Positions 44,467 through 53,382 are shown, counted from the stretch's first letter. The stretch: DNA of 64,000 nt from Oceanobacillus salinisoli (GCF_009733865.1 NZ_WOFB01000002.1:186001-250000), one strand, 5' to 3'. A program made the numbers and translations. The notes: generated from the sequence alone by a model not told the origin.

Positions 44467-45333
44467 TTATACAGGTTTATTGGAAAAGAATAGTGAAATG
44501 GTTCCTGGGCCGGCATGGGCTCCAATGGCAGAACCTACCATCTCGATAACGATATTTTCTTCACTGACATCAAATCGATCTTGAATCATTAATGCAAGCT
44601 GTTCTGCTCTTTCGCGGTCATCGCCGTGGCTGATGCCAATCGTTTGATGCTGGAAATCAGTTCCTCTTTCCTCCATTAATTCCATCATACGGCCAAGCAC
44701 TTTTTTGGAACCGCGAATTTTTTCAAGGGGAATGAGTTTTCCGGCCTCTACATGAAGGAGCGGTTTAATTTTTAATAATGTACCGACAAAAGCTGCAGTT
44801 TTGCTGACGCGCCCACCACGTTTTAAGTATTCCAGGTCATCTACTGTAAAGATGTGTTCCATGTGTTCGGATTGATATGTTACAGCTTCGAGCACTTCAT
44901 CCAATGAGGCCCCGTTTTTGGCTAATTTAGCAGCATATAATACTACTAATCCCTGACCGATGGAAGCACATTTTGTGTCGATAACATGAATCGGTGCGTC
45001 GGGAAATTCCTCTCTCACTTCCTGTTCCATCATTTTTGCTGTTTGGTATGTACCTGATAGTTGTGATGAGAACGCAATGTATACGAGTGGCTGATTTGCT
45101 TCAGCATAGGATGTAAAGATTTCCTTAAACGTTTGTGGCGACACTTGTGAGGTTTTGGGAGCTTTCCCCTGTCTCATAGCATCATAAACGGTTTTTGGTT
45201 CAATTGATTTGCCATCTTCATATTCTTTTTCATCTAAATGAACAGTTAATGGTACCATTTCAATGTCAAATTCGTTATAATGTTTTTCTGTTAAATCACA
45301 GGCAGAATCGGTAAGTATTTTAATTGTCGTCAT
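44467..45333 (-). CDS. DegV-family fatty-acid-binding protein
   Basis: 288 residues. LTDSACDLTEKHYNEFDIEM, APKTSQVSPQTF, AFSSQLSGTYQTA and GSAIGAHAGPGTISLFF are DegV family motifs. DegV proteins bind fatty acids; some are FakB subunits that deliver them to the FakA kinase. Here no fakA is adjacent. ATG at 45333. No clear terminator was found. Confidence 0.88.
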   Translation of the reverse strand: MTTIKILTDSACDLTEKHYNEFDIEMVPLTVHLDEKEYEDGKSIEPKTVYDAMRQGKAPKTSQVSPQTFKEIFTSYAEANQPLVYIAFSSQLSGTYQTAKMMEQEVREEFPDAPIHVIDTKCASIGQGLVVLYAAKLAKNGASLDEVLEAVTYQSEHMEHIFTVDDLEYLKRGGRVSKTAAFVGTLLKIKPLLHVEAGKLIPLEKIRGSKKVLGRMMELMEERGTDFQHQTIGISHGDDRERAEQLALMIQDRFDVSEENIVIEMVGSAIGAHAGPGTISLFFSNKPV

Positions 45334-45514
45334 ATCTTTTTCACCTACAATCTATAGTTTAATTATTTATTTTTAAGTGTATAGTGATATAAGTGTTTAG
45401 TCAAAGTTTAGGATATATGTTAGCATTGTTTGGAAAACTGGATATGAACCGATCATTGAAATTAGCTTAAGGAATAGACAGAAAGTTTAGTAAATAGAAT
45501 AAGGGGAGTTTGCT

Positions 45515-46357
45515 ATGTTTTTGTTAGAAGCAAAGCGTATTTTTATTGTTATTATTGGCGGATTATTAAATGCCATATCGCTGAATTTTTTCTTGATTGA
45601 AGCAAATGTGTATGCTAGTGGATTTACTGGTACAGCTCAGCTAATAGCCAGTATATCAAATGATTTCCTTGGTATCGGACTTAGTACAGGTATATTACTG
45701 TTTTTATTAAATATTCCTGTTCTAATCTTAGGCTGGTTTAAAGTTGGAAAAGGGTTTACAATTTATAGTATTGTCTCTGTTGCATTTTCCACGCTTTTTC
45801 TGGAATTTATACCAATTATGGAATTATCCAATGACATTATTTTGAATGCTGTATTTGGTGGTGTCATTGGTGGGGTAGGTGTTGGTCTAACATTGAAGCA
45901 TGGTGCCTCAACTGGTGGTATGGATATTATTGCGATGGTATTATCACGGATGAAAGATAAACCAATAGGAAATTACTTTTTAATCATGAACAGTATTATT
46001 ATTGTGGCAGCCGGTATTATGTACGAATGGGAGAATGCGTTGTACACGATGTTAACATTGTATGTGTCAACAAGAGTCATTGATGCCATTCATACACGCC
46101 ATGAGAAAGTCACAGCGATGATTATTACCCATAAGGCAGATGAACTGCAAAAGGCCATTCATAATAAATTGGTTCGTGGCATTACCATTTTACCTGCCAA
46201 AGGCGCATATACCAAGTCAGACAAAAGCATGCTGTATCTTGTTATTACGAGATACGAGTTATATGATCTGGAGCAAATCATTCATGAAGTCGACCCAAAT
46301 GCCTTTACAAACATTGTTGAGACTGCTGGAATTTATGGATTCTTTAGACGAGATTAA
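45515..46357 (+). CDS. YitT-family membrane protein (DUF161/DUF2179)
   Basis: 280 residues: five or six N-terminal membrane segments (GGLLNAISLNFFLIEANVYA, LKHGASTGGMDIIAMVLSR) and a C-terminal soluble DUF2179 domain (KVTAMIITHKADELQKAIHN, GAYTKSDKSMLYLVITRYE). Function unknown; often beside yitU/V-type genes in Bacillus. It precedes a lipoprotein gene by 15 nt. Confidence 0.88.
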   Translation: MFLLEAKRIFIVIIGGLLNAISLNFFLIEANVYASGFTGTAQLIASISNDFLGIGLSTGILLFLLNIPVLILGWFKVGKGFTIYSIVSVAFSTLFLEFIPIMELSNDIILNAVFGGVIGGVGVGLTLKHGASTGGMDIIAMVLSRMKDKPIGNYFLIMNSIIIVAAGIMYEWENALYTMLTLYVSTRVIDAIHTRHEKVTAMIITHKADELQKAIHNKLVRGITILPAKGAYTKSDKSMLYLVITRYELYDLEQIIHEVDPNAFTNIVETAGIYGFFRRD

Positions 46358-46372
46358 GGGGGAATACAAAAA

Positions 46373-46777
46373 ATGAAATACATCATTTTATTGCTGATGT
46401 CAATGATTTTAGTTGGTTGCAATAATGAAGAAGCAGCCAATGGAGAAAGCAATGAAACAGAAGAAACGAGTGCTTCCATTGAAATTAGAAATGTAGATGT
46501 ACAAGTGGAAGAACTTCAAGTTATATTAATGGCTGAAGCCAAAACTTCCAGTAATGAAATTTTTTATCGATTGGAACAAGGGGAAGAACTGCTGCAGGAA
46601 GAAAGGCAGATGAGTTTCAATGGTGAGAAGGAATGGAATGCATTCGAACTCGAAGTAACATTACCAGAGGAAGTTTCTGCAGAAGAAAATCCACCTATTA
46701 TTGTTATTTACGGGAAAAATGAAAATGGAGATATGATTAATCCAAATTATATACCAGTAGCGATAGGTAAGGAATAA
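46373..46777 (+). CDS. Small lipoprotein, unknown function
   Basis: 134 residues with a lipoprotein signal: hydrophobic run then LVGC at about residues 13-16. The mature part is acidic and beta-rich (VQVEELQVILMAEAKTSSNE, PPIIVIYGKNENGD), probably one Ig-like domain. Ribosome site AAGGGGG; co-transcribed with the YitT-family gene. Confidence 0.75.
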   Translation: MKYIILLLMSMILVGCNNEEAANGESNETEETSASIEIRNVDVQVEELQVILMAEAKTSSNEIFYRLEQGEELLQEERQMSFNGEKEWNAFELEVTLPEEVSAEENPPIIVIYGKNENGDMINPNYIPVAIGKE

Positions 46778-46779
46778 AA

Positions 46780-46819
46780 AAACGGTGATAAGGAAAGTTG
46801 CTTATCACCGATTTTTCTT
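46780..46819 (+). terminator. Terminator of the yitT-like/lipoprotein operon
   Basis: AACGGTGATAAG and CTTATCACCGATTTTT: a strong stem with T-run just past the stop. Confidence 0.85.
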
Positions 46820-46869
46820 TGCTGAGGAAATTATAAAATGTAAAACCTGTGGATAATTTGCATTACTAT

Positions 46870-47092
46870 AAGTAGCCACATCCAGCTCCAGCGCCCAGCG
46901 ACTAGCGAGACTTCCTTCGCCTCCGTACGATAAAGAAGACTTGCCGATTGGTGAAACCAGAGTCTTAGTCGCACTTATACCCTTGCGGTGAAAGTCAACA
47001 TCGACTCCCTTCGTTCGTCGTGTTTCCTTTATCTCCTGCGGCTCAGTCCAGTCCGTACGTCGCTAAACGGGTGCTTACGCTTTTGTTCTTTT
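46870..47092 (+). repeat. Two-block interspersed element, copy 1
   Basis: The left block (CAGCGCCCAGCGACTAGCGA ..., 46889-46933) and right block (CAGTCCGTACGT then GCTAAACGG ..., 47050-47088) match 63229-63273 and 63499-63539. The sequence between the blocks differs and is longer in the other copy. More GC-rich than its surroundings. No convincing gene. Confidence 0.7.
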
Positions 47093-47102
47093 CTATGTAA
47101 AA

Positions 47103-47366
47103 TTAATAGCCATGCTTTTCGAATACTTCTTTCACACGAGGTGTTAAATCATCCCATTCGGTGTCAAACTGTTTGTTAACGGTAATGAAATTTTGATAAC
47201 CAAAAACGTTATCCACACCTTCAATTTCCATTAAGTCATTTAAAATAGCGTGTTCACTTGTATCTCCAGGCATAACCGAAATACTGTTCGTTCCTTCAAA
47301 TATCATGCTATCAGTTGTAAATTTCATTGCATTTGGGTTTGGTGTACCTTCCATTCGTAAGCTCAA
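47103..47366 (-). CDS. Nfu N-terminal-domain protein
   Basis: 87 residues: RMEGTPNPNAMKFTTDSMIF, then GDTSEHAILNDLMEIEGVDN and VFGYQNFITVNKQFDTEWDD. This is the Nfu/NifU N-terminal (scaffold) domain alone, without the C-terminal CxxC iron-sulfur scaffold domain. It may aid iron-sulfur protein maturation. RBS GGAGGG before ATG 47366. Confidence 0.8.
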   Translation of the reverse strand: MSLRMEGTPNPNAMKFTTDSMIFEGTNSISVMPGDTSEHAILNDLMEIEGVDNVFGYQNFITVNKQFDTEWDDLTPRVKEVFEKHGY

Positions 47367-47432
47367 TGTGCTTCCCTCCTAATTATACATACTTACTTTT
47401 ATATTAGCAGATTATTGCCAAGGATTAAAGTA

Positions 47433-47466
47433 ACATCCCCTTCCTTTTTATCGGGAAGGGGATGTA
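47433..47466 (-). terminator. Hairpin downstream of the DUF3813-like gene
   Basis: CATCCCCTTCC and GGAAGGGGATG pair around TTTTTATCG. A strong 11-bp stem; the T-run is weak on the minus strand. Confidence 0.6.
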
Positions 47467-47494
47467 TGGATCTCATGCTTCAAGGTAGCAGAGG

Positions 47495-47683
47495 TTATTT
47501 TAATTGATTGTGCTGTTTTAATTGTTGCTCAAGTTGCTGTAGTTGCTGTTTTTCTTCTGGAGTAGCGTCATTATAAGCGGTTTGAATAGCGTTTTGAGCT
47601 GCCTGTTTATCCGTTTGACTAGCATTACCATTCATTAGGTTGTTTACAGCATCTCGTGCTTGCTGAAATAAATTGTTTTGCAA
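47495..47683 (-). CDS. DUF3813-like small Gln/Asn-rich protein
   Basis: 62 residues: NNLFQQARDAVNNLMNGNAS, then DKQAAQNAIQTAYNDATPEE and a Gln-rich tail. It matches small Bacillaceae proteins of the DUF3813 type. AGGAGGG precedes the ATG at 47683. Unknown function; composition suggests a helical, soluble peptide. Confidence 0.7.
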   Translation of the reverse strand: MQNNLFQQARDAVNNLMNGNASQTDKQAAQNAIQTAYNDATPEEKQQLQQLEQQLKQHNQLK

Positions 47684-47704
47684 TGAAAACCCTCCTAGAT
47701 AATC

Positions 47705-47830
47705 TTAATTATCATTCTTCAGTCGATCTCGTTCTGCTAAGGTAGAACGATAGGGGAATTGTTCGTCATGCTTTTTTACGGAGTCAGCACCTTGCTGTGT
47801 AAATCGCTTTGATTTACTTCGTTTTCCCAA
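47705..47830 (-). CDS. Small basic protein (41 aa), unannotated type
   Basis: Frame from TTG at 47830 after AAGGAGGAA: MGKRSKSKRFTQQGADSVKK, then HDEQFPYRSTLAERDRLKND. It is strongly hydrophilic with a basic N-terminus. The strong ribosome site and clean composition argue for a real gene too short for routine calling. It lies 21 nt before the DUF3813-like gene, so the two are probably co-transcribed. Function unknown. Confidence 0.6.
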   Translation of the reverse strand: MGKRSKSKRFTQQGADSVKKHDEQFPYRSTLAERDRLKNDN

Positions 47831-47916
47831 ACTAATTCCTCCTTAGAATCGAATGGAAAACTTGGAAAAAGGCTTATGAAGATGTTTCCTAATCCTGAAT
47901 ACCTAAGAAGTAAAAC

Positions 47917-47944
47917 AAAAAGTGAACGTTCCTGACGTTCACTA
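47917..47944 (-). terminator. Terminator of the yitU-like gene
   Basis: AGTGAACGT, loop TCCTG, ACGTTCACT: a perfect 9-bp stem with TTTTTGTTTT after it on the minus strand. Confidence 0.75.
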
Positions 47945-48012
47945 ATAGTATGGATGCTCAAATCATTTTATAAGCGTGGAAATATCCGGGAATAATGTAC
48001 GATATTGCCTAG

Positions 48013-48837
48013 TTAAAATGAACTTAGCCTTAAGTAGCTATTAAGAAATATACCAATTCCGTCCTCTTCATTGGTATCTGTTACATGATCTGCTACCTGT
48101 TTCAGTTCATCAATCGCATTTCCCATCGCAACACCTACACCTGCATAATCAATCATTTCCAAATCATTATCTTCATCACCAAATGCAATAATATTTTCTT
48201 TGGAAATGTCAAAATAATGCGCAATTTTTTGCAGACCAACTGCTTTATTTATTCCTTTTTTAACAATTTCAATGACATTATATGGTGTGCCCCATCTGCG
48301 GTGTTCGATGAGTTCAGCATGGTATTCCGTTAAATGGTTCCGAAGCTTAAGAATATCATCCTCTTTAGGATAAATAAGCAAGGATGTTGGGTCTTCTTTT
48401 AGATTATGCTTCAGATTGCCGATTGTAAATGGTGGGTCGTTTTTCGATTGCTGAAATAGTTCAATCACTTTCTCATCATATTGTTCCATGTAGACTTCAT
48501 CCATTATTTCCGCTAAGATGTTGTGAACGTCTAGATCATAGCTTGCTTCAATAATTTGTCTAGCTGTTCTTATTGGCATCGGATTATGTAAGACATCCCA
48601 TTTTTTGTCTGTCGGATGGTGGATAAGGGCTCCATTGAAATTAACCATCGGGGTTTTTAAACCAAGTTCATGGTAATATTCAATACTTGCTCGATGGGGC
48701 CTTCCGGTTGCGATGATGACAATATGTCCCTCATCCATTGCCTTGAATACTGTTTGTTTTGTTCGTGAACTGATTTCTTTTTTGTCCGTTAGCAGTGTTC
48801 CGTCTAAATCTAAAGCAATTAAATGTCTGTTTTTCAT
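48013..48837 (-). CDS. Cof-type HAD hydrolase (YitU-like)
   Basis: 274 residues. HAD motif I LIALDLDGTLLTDKKE, motif II IIATGRPHRAS, and motifs III/IV GINKAVGLQKIA and IIAFGDEDNDLEMIDYAG. A cytoplasmic sugar- or nucleotide-phosphate phosphatase. ATG at 48837 after GAGGTGA; the GTG at 48846 is inside that site. B. subtilis yitU, yitV and yitW are adjacent too. YitU-type enzymes can dephosphorylate flavin precursors, but this is not visible in the sequence. Confidence 0.88.
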   Translation of the reverse strand: MKNRHLIALDLDGTLLTDKKEISSRTKQTVFKAMDEGHIVIIATGRPHRASIEYYHELGLKTPMVNFNGALIHHPTDKKWDVLHNPMPIRTARQIIEASYDLDVHNILAEIMDEVYMEQYDEKVIELFQQSKNDPPFTIGNLKHNLKEDPTSLLIYPKEDDILKLRNHLTEYHAELIEHRRWGTPYNVIEIVKKGINKAVGLQKIAHYFDISKENIIAFGDEDNDLEMIDYAGVGVAMGNAIDELKQVADHVTDTNEEDGIGIFLNSYLRLSSF

Positions 48838-48974
48838 TCCATTCACCTCATATGCATTTAGTTTAAAGCGGAAAGAATAATATGTAAAGTTATTTTTTCG
48901 TTAACTACGTTTGCTTGAACAGTAGGTAAAACATTAAAATATAAGTATTACATAACTAAGGGAGACGACATGAA

Positions 48975-49736
48975 ATGATTGGAGTATATAAAGAGGAAAT
49001 TAACGAAATACCGAGTTTAATCGTTGTAGATGCATCAATGGAGAATGAGAAACTGCCTGCAATCATTAAGATGCATGGTTTTACGAGTGCAAAAGAACAT
49101 AATCTGGATTTGGCATATTTGCTTGCAGAAAAAGGCTTTCGAGTGATCCTTCCAGACAGTGTGCATCATGGTGAAAGAGATATGGGAATTCCCCCGATGA
49201 AAAGAACTTTAGCTTTTTGGGAAATTGTTATGCAAAACTTGAAAGATATAGAGTCCATTAAGTCCTTTTTGGAAGAAAAACAATGGCTGAAGGATAATCG
49301 TATTGGAATTGCCGGAACGAGTATGGGTGGTATTACTGTATCAGCTGCACTTACACAATTCCCATGGATTAAAACATCTGTTATTCTTATGGGGTCACCG
49401 AAAATATCCGAATTTGCGAAAGAGTTAGTGGACAGTTACCGAAAGATGATTAACCTGCCCTTTTCTGATGAGATGATTGATCAATTGTATGACAGGCTGG
49501 AAGCAATTGATCTATCCAAACAACCGGAAAAGCTGAATAATCGTCCATTACTGTTTTGGCATGGGGAAAACGATTCGGTTGTTCCATTTAATCATTCCCA
49601 CAGTTTTTATAAGGAAGCGAAAAGCTTTTATGAAAACCCAGGTGATATCAAATATTTAAAAGAAGAGAATCGTGACCATAAAGTAAGCCGTCCAGCTAAA
49701 TTGGAAACTGTTAAATGGTTTAAGGAACATCTGTAA
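48975..49736 (+). CDS. Alpha/beta hydrolase (YitV-like)
   Basis: 253 residues. IIKMHGFTSAKEHN forms the oxyanion region, the nucleophile elbow is GIAGTSMGG, and the acid and histidine lie in HGENDSVVPFNHSH and ENRDHKVSRPA. An esterase-like cytoplasmic hydrolase, substrate unknown. Divergent from the yitU-like gene. Confidence 0.87.
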   Translation: MIGVYKEEINEIPSLIVVDASMENEKLPAIIKMHGFTSAKEHNLDLAYLLAEKGFRVILPDSVHHGERDMGIPPMKRTLAFWEIVMQNLKDIESIKSFLEEKQWLKDNRIGIAGTSMGGITVSAALTQFPWIKTSVILMGSPKISEFAKELVDSYRKMINLPFSDEMIDQLYDRLEAIDLSKQPEKLNNRPLLFWHGENDSVVPFNHSHSFYKEAKSFYENPGDIKYLKEENRDHKVSRPAKLETVKWFKEHL

Positions 49737-49817
49737 GACAAAGTGTGATGTATATCATTTAAAAACGAAAGAAAATATGTTTAAATATAAGAAAGGTGAT
49801 AAAGGGAGGTTAAATCG

Positions 49818-50129
49818 ATGGATGAGGCACTAAAAGAAAATGTTATGGGGGCATTAGAGAACGTCATTGACCCTGAATTAGGCATAGATATCGTTAATTT
49901 GGGATTAGTATATGATGCAGAGGTGAATGAAGAAGGACTTTGCACAGTTACGATGACTTTAACTGCAATGGGTTGTCCACTTTCTGCACACATTGAGCGT
50001 GATGTGAAATTTGTCTTAGCAGATATTCCCGAAGTTAAAGAAGTCGATGTGAATATTGTTTGGAATCCGCCTTGGAGCAAAGAAAGAATGTCCCGTTACG
50101 CAAAAATTGCACTTGGAATTCCGGATTGA
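49818..50129 (+). CDS. MIP18/DUF59-family iron-sulfur assembly factor (YitW-like)
   Basis: 103 residues: LENVIDPELGIDIVNLGLVY, then TMTLTAMGCPLSAHIERDVK with the conserved cysteine, then VNIVWNPPWSKERMS. SufT/MIP18-like proteins help deliver iron-sulfur clusters. AAGGGAGG precedes the ATG at 49818. Confidence 0.88.
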   Translation: MDEALKENVMGALENVIDPELGIDIVNLGLVYDAEVNEEGLCTVTMTLTAMGCPLSAHIERDVKFVLADIPEVKEVDVNIVWNPPWSKERMSRYAKIALGIPD

Positions 50130-50145
50130 TTAAAAGAAGTCAATA

Positions 50146-50207
50146 CAATATATAGAAAAAACACCTGCCATTCATGAGGAATCAGCAGGTGTTTTTTCTA
50201 TATATTG
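50146..50207 (+). terminator. Very long perfect terminator hairpin
   Basis: A 23-bp perfect inverted repeat (arms 50146-50168 and 50185-50207; core AACACCTGC/GCAGGTGTT) around a 16-nt loop. A T-run lies within the right arm. It ends the yitW-like transcript. Confidence 0.85.
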
Positions 50208-50358
50208 TAAACTGGAAAAATGAATAGTTCATTACATATAAGGAAAATTAATTATAAAGACTTTTGTCTAATCTGTTATGGAATTTGTTACTTAGAAGAA
50301 AACATAACAGGATGGTTGCAAAGGTCAAGAATTTATGTAAAATCTGGAGGTATTGTTT

Positions 50359-50559
50359 ATGAAGCAAGGTACAGTAAAATGGTTTAATGCAGATAAAGGC
50401 TTTGGCTTTATCGAAGTTGAGGATGGAGATGATGTCTTCGTACATTTTTCCGCAATTCAAGGGGAAGGTTTTAAAACATTGGAAGAAGGCCAACAAGTTA
50501 CATTTGATATTGAAGAAAGTGAACGTGGCCCTCAAGCAACAAATGTAGTTAAAGCATAA
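50359..50559 (+). CDS. Cold-shock protein (CspB/CspD type)
   Basis: 66 residues: [20 protein letters not shown] with RNP1 KGFGFIEV and RNP2 VFVHFSAI. It binds single-stranded nucleic acid and melts RNA structure. ATG at 50359 after GGAGG. An upstream leader of about 100 nt is possible but no cold-box was identified. Confidence 0.93.
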   Translation: MKQGTVKWFNADKGFGFIEVEDGDDVFVHFSAIQGEGFKTLEEGQQVTFDIEESERGPQATNVVKA

Positions 50560-50571
50560 AACAAAATTAGA

Positions 50572-50594
50572 GGCTGGGACTAAAGACCCAGCCC
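50572..50594 (+). terminator. csp terminator
   Basis: GGCTGGG, loop ACTAAAGA, CCCAGCC; no long T-run. Confidence 0.6.
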
Positions 50595-50639
50595 TAAATA
50601 ACTAATATAATTACATATTAAAGAAATGATTCATCCTCT

Positions 50640-50943
50640 TTTCCACAGGACAGGGAAAACTTACGGCAGCGTTACATCGCACGTAGAAAAAGCTGTTTTC
50701 TTTTTCAAGGAGTCACCGAGTATTTTCTTCGCTGGGTAGTGCTTTTCAACCTTCTACTTGAGTGTTACTAACCGATTTAATTGGATCAGAGAATAGATTA
50801 TTTCTGTAGAATACAAAGATTTTTTCTTTTTTTCACGAGTAACCACAGTCCAAATCTTTTAGAAAATAGCCTTATTAAAAGAAAAGCCCGAACTGATTCG
50901 AATTCTGATGGTAGAATTTTGAATGACAGTTTGGGCTTTTGAT
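50640..50943 (-). repeat. Composite interspersed element, inverted copy (hairpin, box, mosaic part)
   Basis: On the minus strand: hairpin AAAAGCCC/GGGCTTTT with inner AATTCT/AGAATT arms (50875-50942), then GGACTGTGGTTACTCGT (about 50834-50850), then TTAGTAACACTC and a stretch with CGTGCGATGTAACGCTGC. The hairpin and box match 16636-16735 base for base over long runs; the last part matches 25085-25175. The hairpin lies directly after uppP and probably terminates it. Confidence 0.75.
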
Positions 50944-50963
50944 TAAGATAAATTCTCTTATCT

Positions 50964-51785
50964 CTATAAGAATAATATAACAAGTAAACCGACAACTACA
51001 CAGTAGTAGGAAAAGTATTTTAGGTTACCTCTAGCCATAATTCCCATGAACCATTTCAATGCAAAGTAAGAGGCAATAAACGCGGTAATAAAGGCGATTA
51101 AATTAGGAATGAGCATCGCCTGAAATTCATCACTGCCAATTAAATCAGGTACTTCTAGAATTGTAGTTCCAACGCTAACAGGAATATATAGCAGGAAGGA
51201 AAACCGAAGTGCTGTTTCCTGTTTCATTCCTACAAGCATAGACGCTACAATTGTTGCGCCAGAACGACTAATCCCTGGAGTAAGTGCAGCCGTTTGGGCT
51301 AGTCCAACAATAATTGCATCTTTTGTGGATAAGTCCCCATCGTTCTTTTTCCCACGCAAGTTTCGAATAATCCATACCGCTGCAGCAGTAATTAATAATG
51401 TATATCCAACAACAACAGGATTACTTAATGTATCTCCAATTACTTCTCCAAATAATACACCAATTACCCCAACTGGAATTGTTGCAATAATAAGGTATAC
51501 AATAAAACGGAAATCACTTTTTGCTTCCTCTTCCTTTTTAAATAAGTAAAGATAGCTATTTTGGATAAGACGGATAATATCTTCACGATAAATAACTAAA
51601 ATAGCAAGCAAGGATGCGAAATTAACAAAGATTTCAAAGGATAAACCTTCCGCCTCGATTCCAAATATTTCACGGAAGATAACAAGGTGACCACTGGATG
51701 AAATCGGAATTGGTTCAGTAATACCCTGCACCAATCCTAAAAACAAATATTGAAATAAAGTCCATAACTTCTCAATAAAATCCAT
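50964..51785 (-). CDS. uppP: UppP, undecaprenyl-diphosphatase (BacA family)
   Basis: 273 residues with about eight membrane segments. The two family motifs are [20 protein letters not shown] and [19 protein letters not shown]. It recycles undecaprenyl diphosphate to the monophosphate carrier for wall synthesis and affects bacitracin tolerance. ATG at 51785 after AGGAGAG. Confidence 0.93.
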   Translation of the reverse strand: MDFIEKLWTLFQYLFLGLVQGITEPIPISSSGHLVIFREIFGIEAEGLSFEIFVNFASLLAILVIYREDIIRLIQNSYLYLFKKEEEAKSDFRFIVYLIIATIPVGVIGVLFGEVIGDTLSNPVVVGYTLLITAAAVWIIRNLRGKKNDGDLSTKDAIIVGLAQTAALTPGISRSGATIVASMLVGMKQETALRFSFLLYIPVSVGTTILEVPDLIGSDEFQAMLIPNLIAFITAFIASYFALKWFMGIMARGNLKYFSYYCVVVGLLVILFL

Positions 51786-51883
51786 TTAATTCTCTCCTTA
51801 TAAATCGAACTAATTCTAATATGTAAAAACAAGTCACCATCTAATAGGCTGATGAATAATCTGGATGGTGAGGAGGTTGAAGA

Positions 51884-52402
51884 ATGAAACATCATCATAT
51901 ATATGATTTATGTAAGCAGCATATGCATTCCTATGTACTAGCAGAAACAACAGATGGAACTAAATTTGACGGCATTATTACGGGTTTGGATGACGAGTAT
52001 GTTTATTTCGCTGTTCCAGTCGACCCAACACAGCCAGATATGGGTTTAGGACATCTGGCAGATTATACGCCACAACAAGGGTTAGCTGGTTATACACCAA
52101 GTTATAGTCAACAAACAGAACCAACGGGCTATGCACCAGGCTATGGTCAACAGCCGGGACCATCCGGACAAATGCCTCAATATGCCCAACAGCCGGCACC
52201 AGGGTCAATGCCAATGCCTGGATATCCGCAACAGCCAGGAGGTATGAGACAAACGGATGATAGCCGTTATGGATTTCCGGGTGCGTTTGGTTACGGATAC
52301 GGTTTCCCAGGTTATGGGTATGGTTTTCCACCTAGAAGATTTGCAAGACTGGTACTACCGTTAGCCGCATTGGTAGCACTTAGTGCACTGCCTTGGTACT
52401 AA
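51884..52402 (+). CDS. SH3/LSM-like N-terminal domain fused to a G/P/Q/Y-rich repeat region
   Basis: 172 residues in three parts. Residues 1-45 (HHIYDLCKQHMHSYVLAETT, DGIITGLDDEYVYFAVPVD) resemble a small beta-barrel seen in short Bacillaceae proteins of unknown function. Residues about 55-150 are low complexity, with imperfect repeats of GYxPxYxQQ type and then GYGYGFPGYGYGF. The last 22 residues (RRFARLVLPLAALVALSALP) form one hydrophobic segment. Short homologues usually lack the long middle. A spore-coat or surface role is possible but unproven. AGGAGG before the ATG. Confidence 0.65.
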   Translation: MKHHHIYDLCKQHMHSYVLAETTDGTKFDGIITGLDDEYVYFAVPVDPTQPDMGLGHLADYTPQQGLAGYTPSYSQQTEPTGYAPGYGQQPGPSGQMPQYAQQPAPGSMPMPGYPQQPGGMRQTDDSRYGFPGAFGYGYGFPGYGYGFPPRRFARLVLPLAALVALSALPWY

Positions 52403-52405
52403 TAA

Positions 52406-52442
52406 TAAACCCTTGCCACATTCCTTGAGGGCAAGGGTTTCA
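52406..52442 (+). terminator. Terminator
   Basis: AAACCCTTGCC and GGCAAGGGTTT pair perfectly just after the stop at 52402; may serve the convergent 57-aa gene too. Confidence 0.7.
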
Positions 52443-52461
52443 CTGTAAAAATCATATGGAG

Positions 52462-52635
52462 TTAATTTTCTTCTTTTAAAACACTATCACCTAGAAGAAA
52501 GATAGCTGCAGATAAAATAGCAGCTAAAATCAATGAATCGGAAAGTACAAATGTTTCCCCAGCCATACTGGTTAATACATAGGAGATAGCTAAACTAATT
52601 AGAATTGCCCAAAAAATTGACATTATGTAGCGCAT
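52462..52635 (-). CDS. YjzD-like DUF2929 membrane protein (57 aa)
   Basis: 57 residues: MRYIMSIFWAILISLAISYV, then MAGETFVLSDSLILAAILSA and FLLGDSVLKEEN. Two membrane segments, the pattern of DUF2929/YjzD proteins, found next to fab genes in B. subtilis. GAGGTG precedes the ATG at 52635. Too short for many gene finders; function unknown. Confidence 0.7.
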   Translation of the reverse strand: MRYIMSIFWAILISLAISYVLTSMAGETFVLSDSLILAAILSAAIFLLGDSVLKEEN

Positions 52636-52776
52636 GTTTACACCTCACATTATAGCTGTTTGTTTATTTTAGTATATATTGATAAGAATTTTACATCCTA
52701 TTTCCAGTTTATCAAAATAGGGAATAAAGGAAAAGTATTTTCTCGTTTTCCATAATTATGAAAAGGGGGAAGACAG

Positions 52777-53382
52777 ATGTCCATCTTAATTGTTAACTGC
52801 AATCACTGGGTTGGGTTTCATATTATAAACACGATACTTGATCTGGACTACGATGTGGACGGAATAAAAGGAACAAATCAAAATAATGATTTATCGCTGT
52901 TTTTTGGAAGAAACAGTTCGTTTAGCTTTGTAACTGAAGAGAATCTGAAACCGTATCAATCATGTATCATTATTGGTGAATATCATCATACAGAAAACAT
53001 TAAAGCAGAACAAAAATTTCTTATTGGTTTAGAGGATGAAGATGGTGCTTCTGAAAGAGAAGACATCGTTACGATTCAAGCACCACTATTATATGGCGAA
53101 TGGATGCCGATGAATGAGAAAGGAATATACAAAAATAACAGGTTTATCCCTTTTGATTCCGAGGAATTTATAAATAATGCAATATATATACAAGTTTTTA
53201 CTTCCGCACTCTTACAATGGATGAAATCTTCTACTTTACCAAAATATATAGAGGTAAACCCTGTTCATTCGAACCGGCAGCTAAAACTTGAGAATTTTGT
53301 CTATCTTAGGGACAATGGACCCAAAGAGAAAAAAATTGAGGATGTTAAAAAGCACTACAAATTATATAAAAATTTTTATTAG
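52777..53382 (+). CDS. YjaV-like hypothetical protein
   Basis: 201 residues starting MSILIVNCNHWVGFHIINTI, like the first strand of a Rossmann-type fold, with EREDIVTIQAPLLYGEWMPM resembling an NAD-dependent epimerase segment. No GxxGxxG is present, so cofactor binding is doubtful. B. subtilis yjaV occupies the same place before med. AAAGGGGG site. Function unknown. Confidence 0.6.
   Translation: MSILIVNCNHWVGFHIINTILDLDYDVDGIKGTNQNNDLSLFFGRNSSFSFVTEENLKPYQSCIIIGEYHHTENIKAEQKFLIGLEDEDGASEREDIVTIQAPLLYGEWMPMNEKGIYKNNRFIPFDSEEFINNAIYIQVFTSALLQWMKSSTLPKYIEVNPVHSNRQLKLENFVYLRDNGPKEKKIEDVKKHYKLYKNFY

Noticed and set aside
46988-47179. 63-codon plus-strand frame after the lipoprotein gene
   Set aside because: Most of it is repeat-element sequence and it overlaps the Nfu-N gene on the other strand; no ribosome site.
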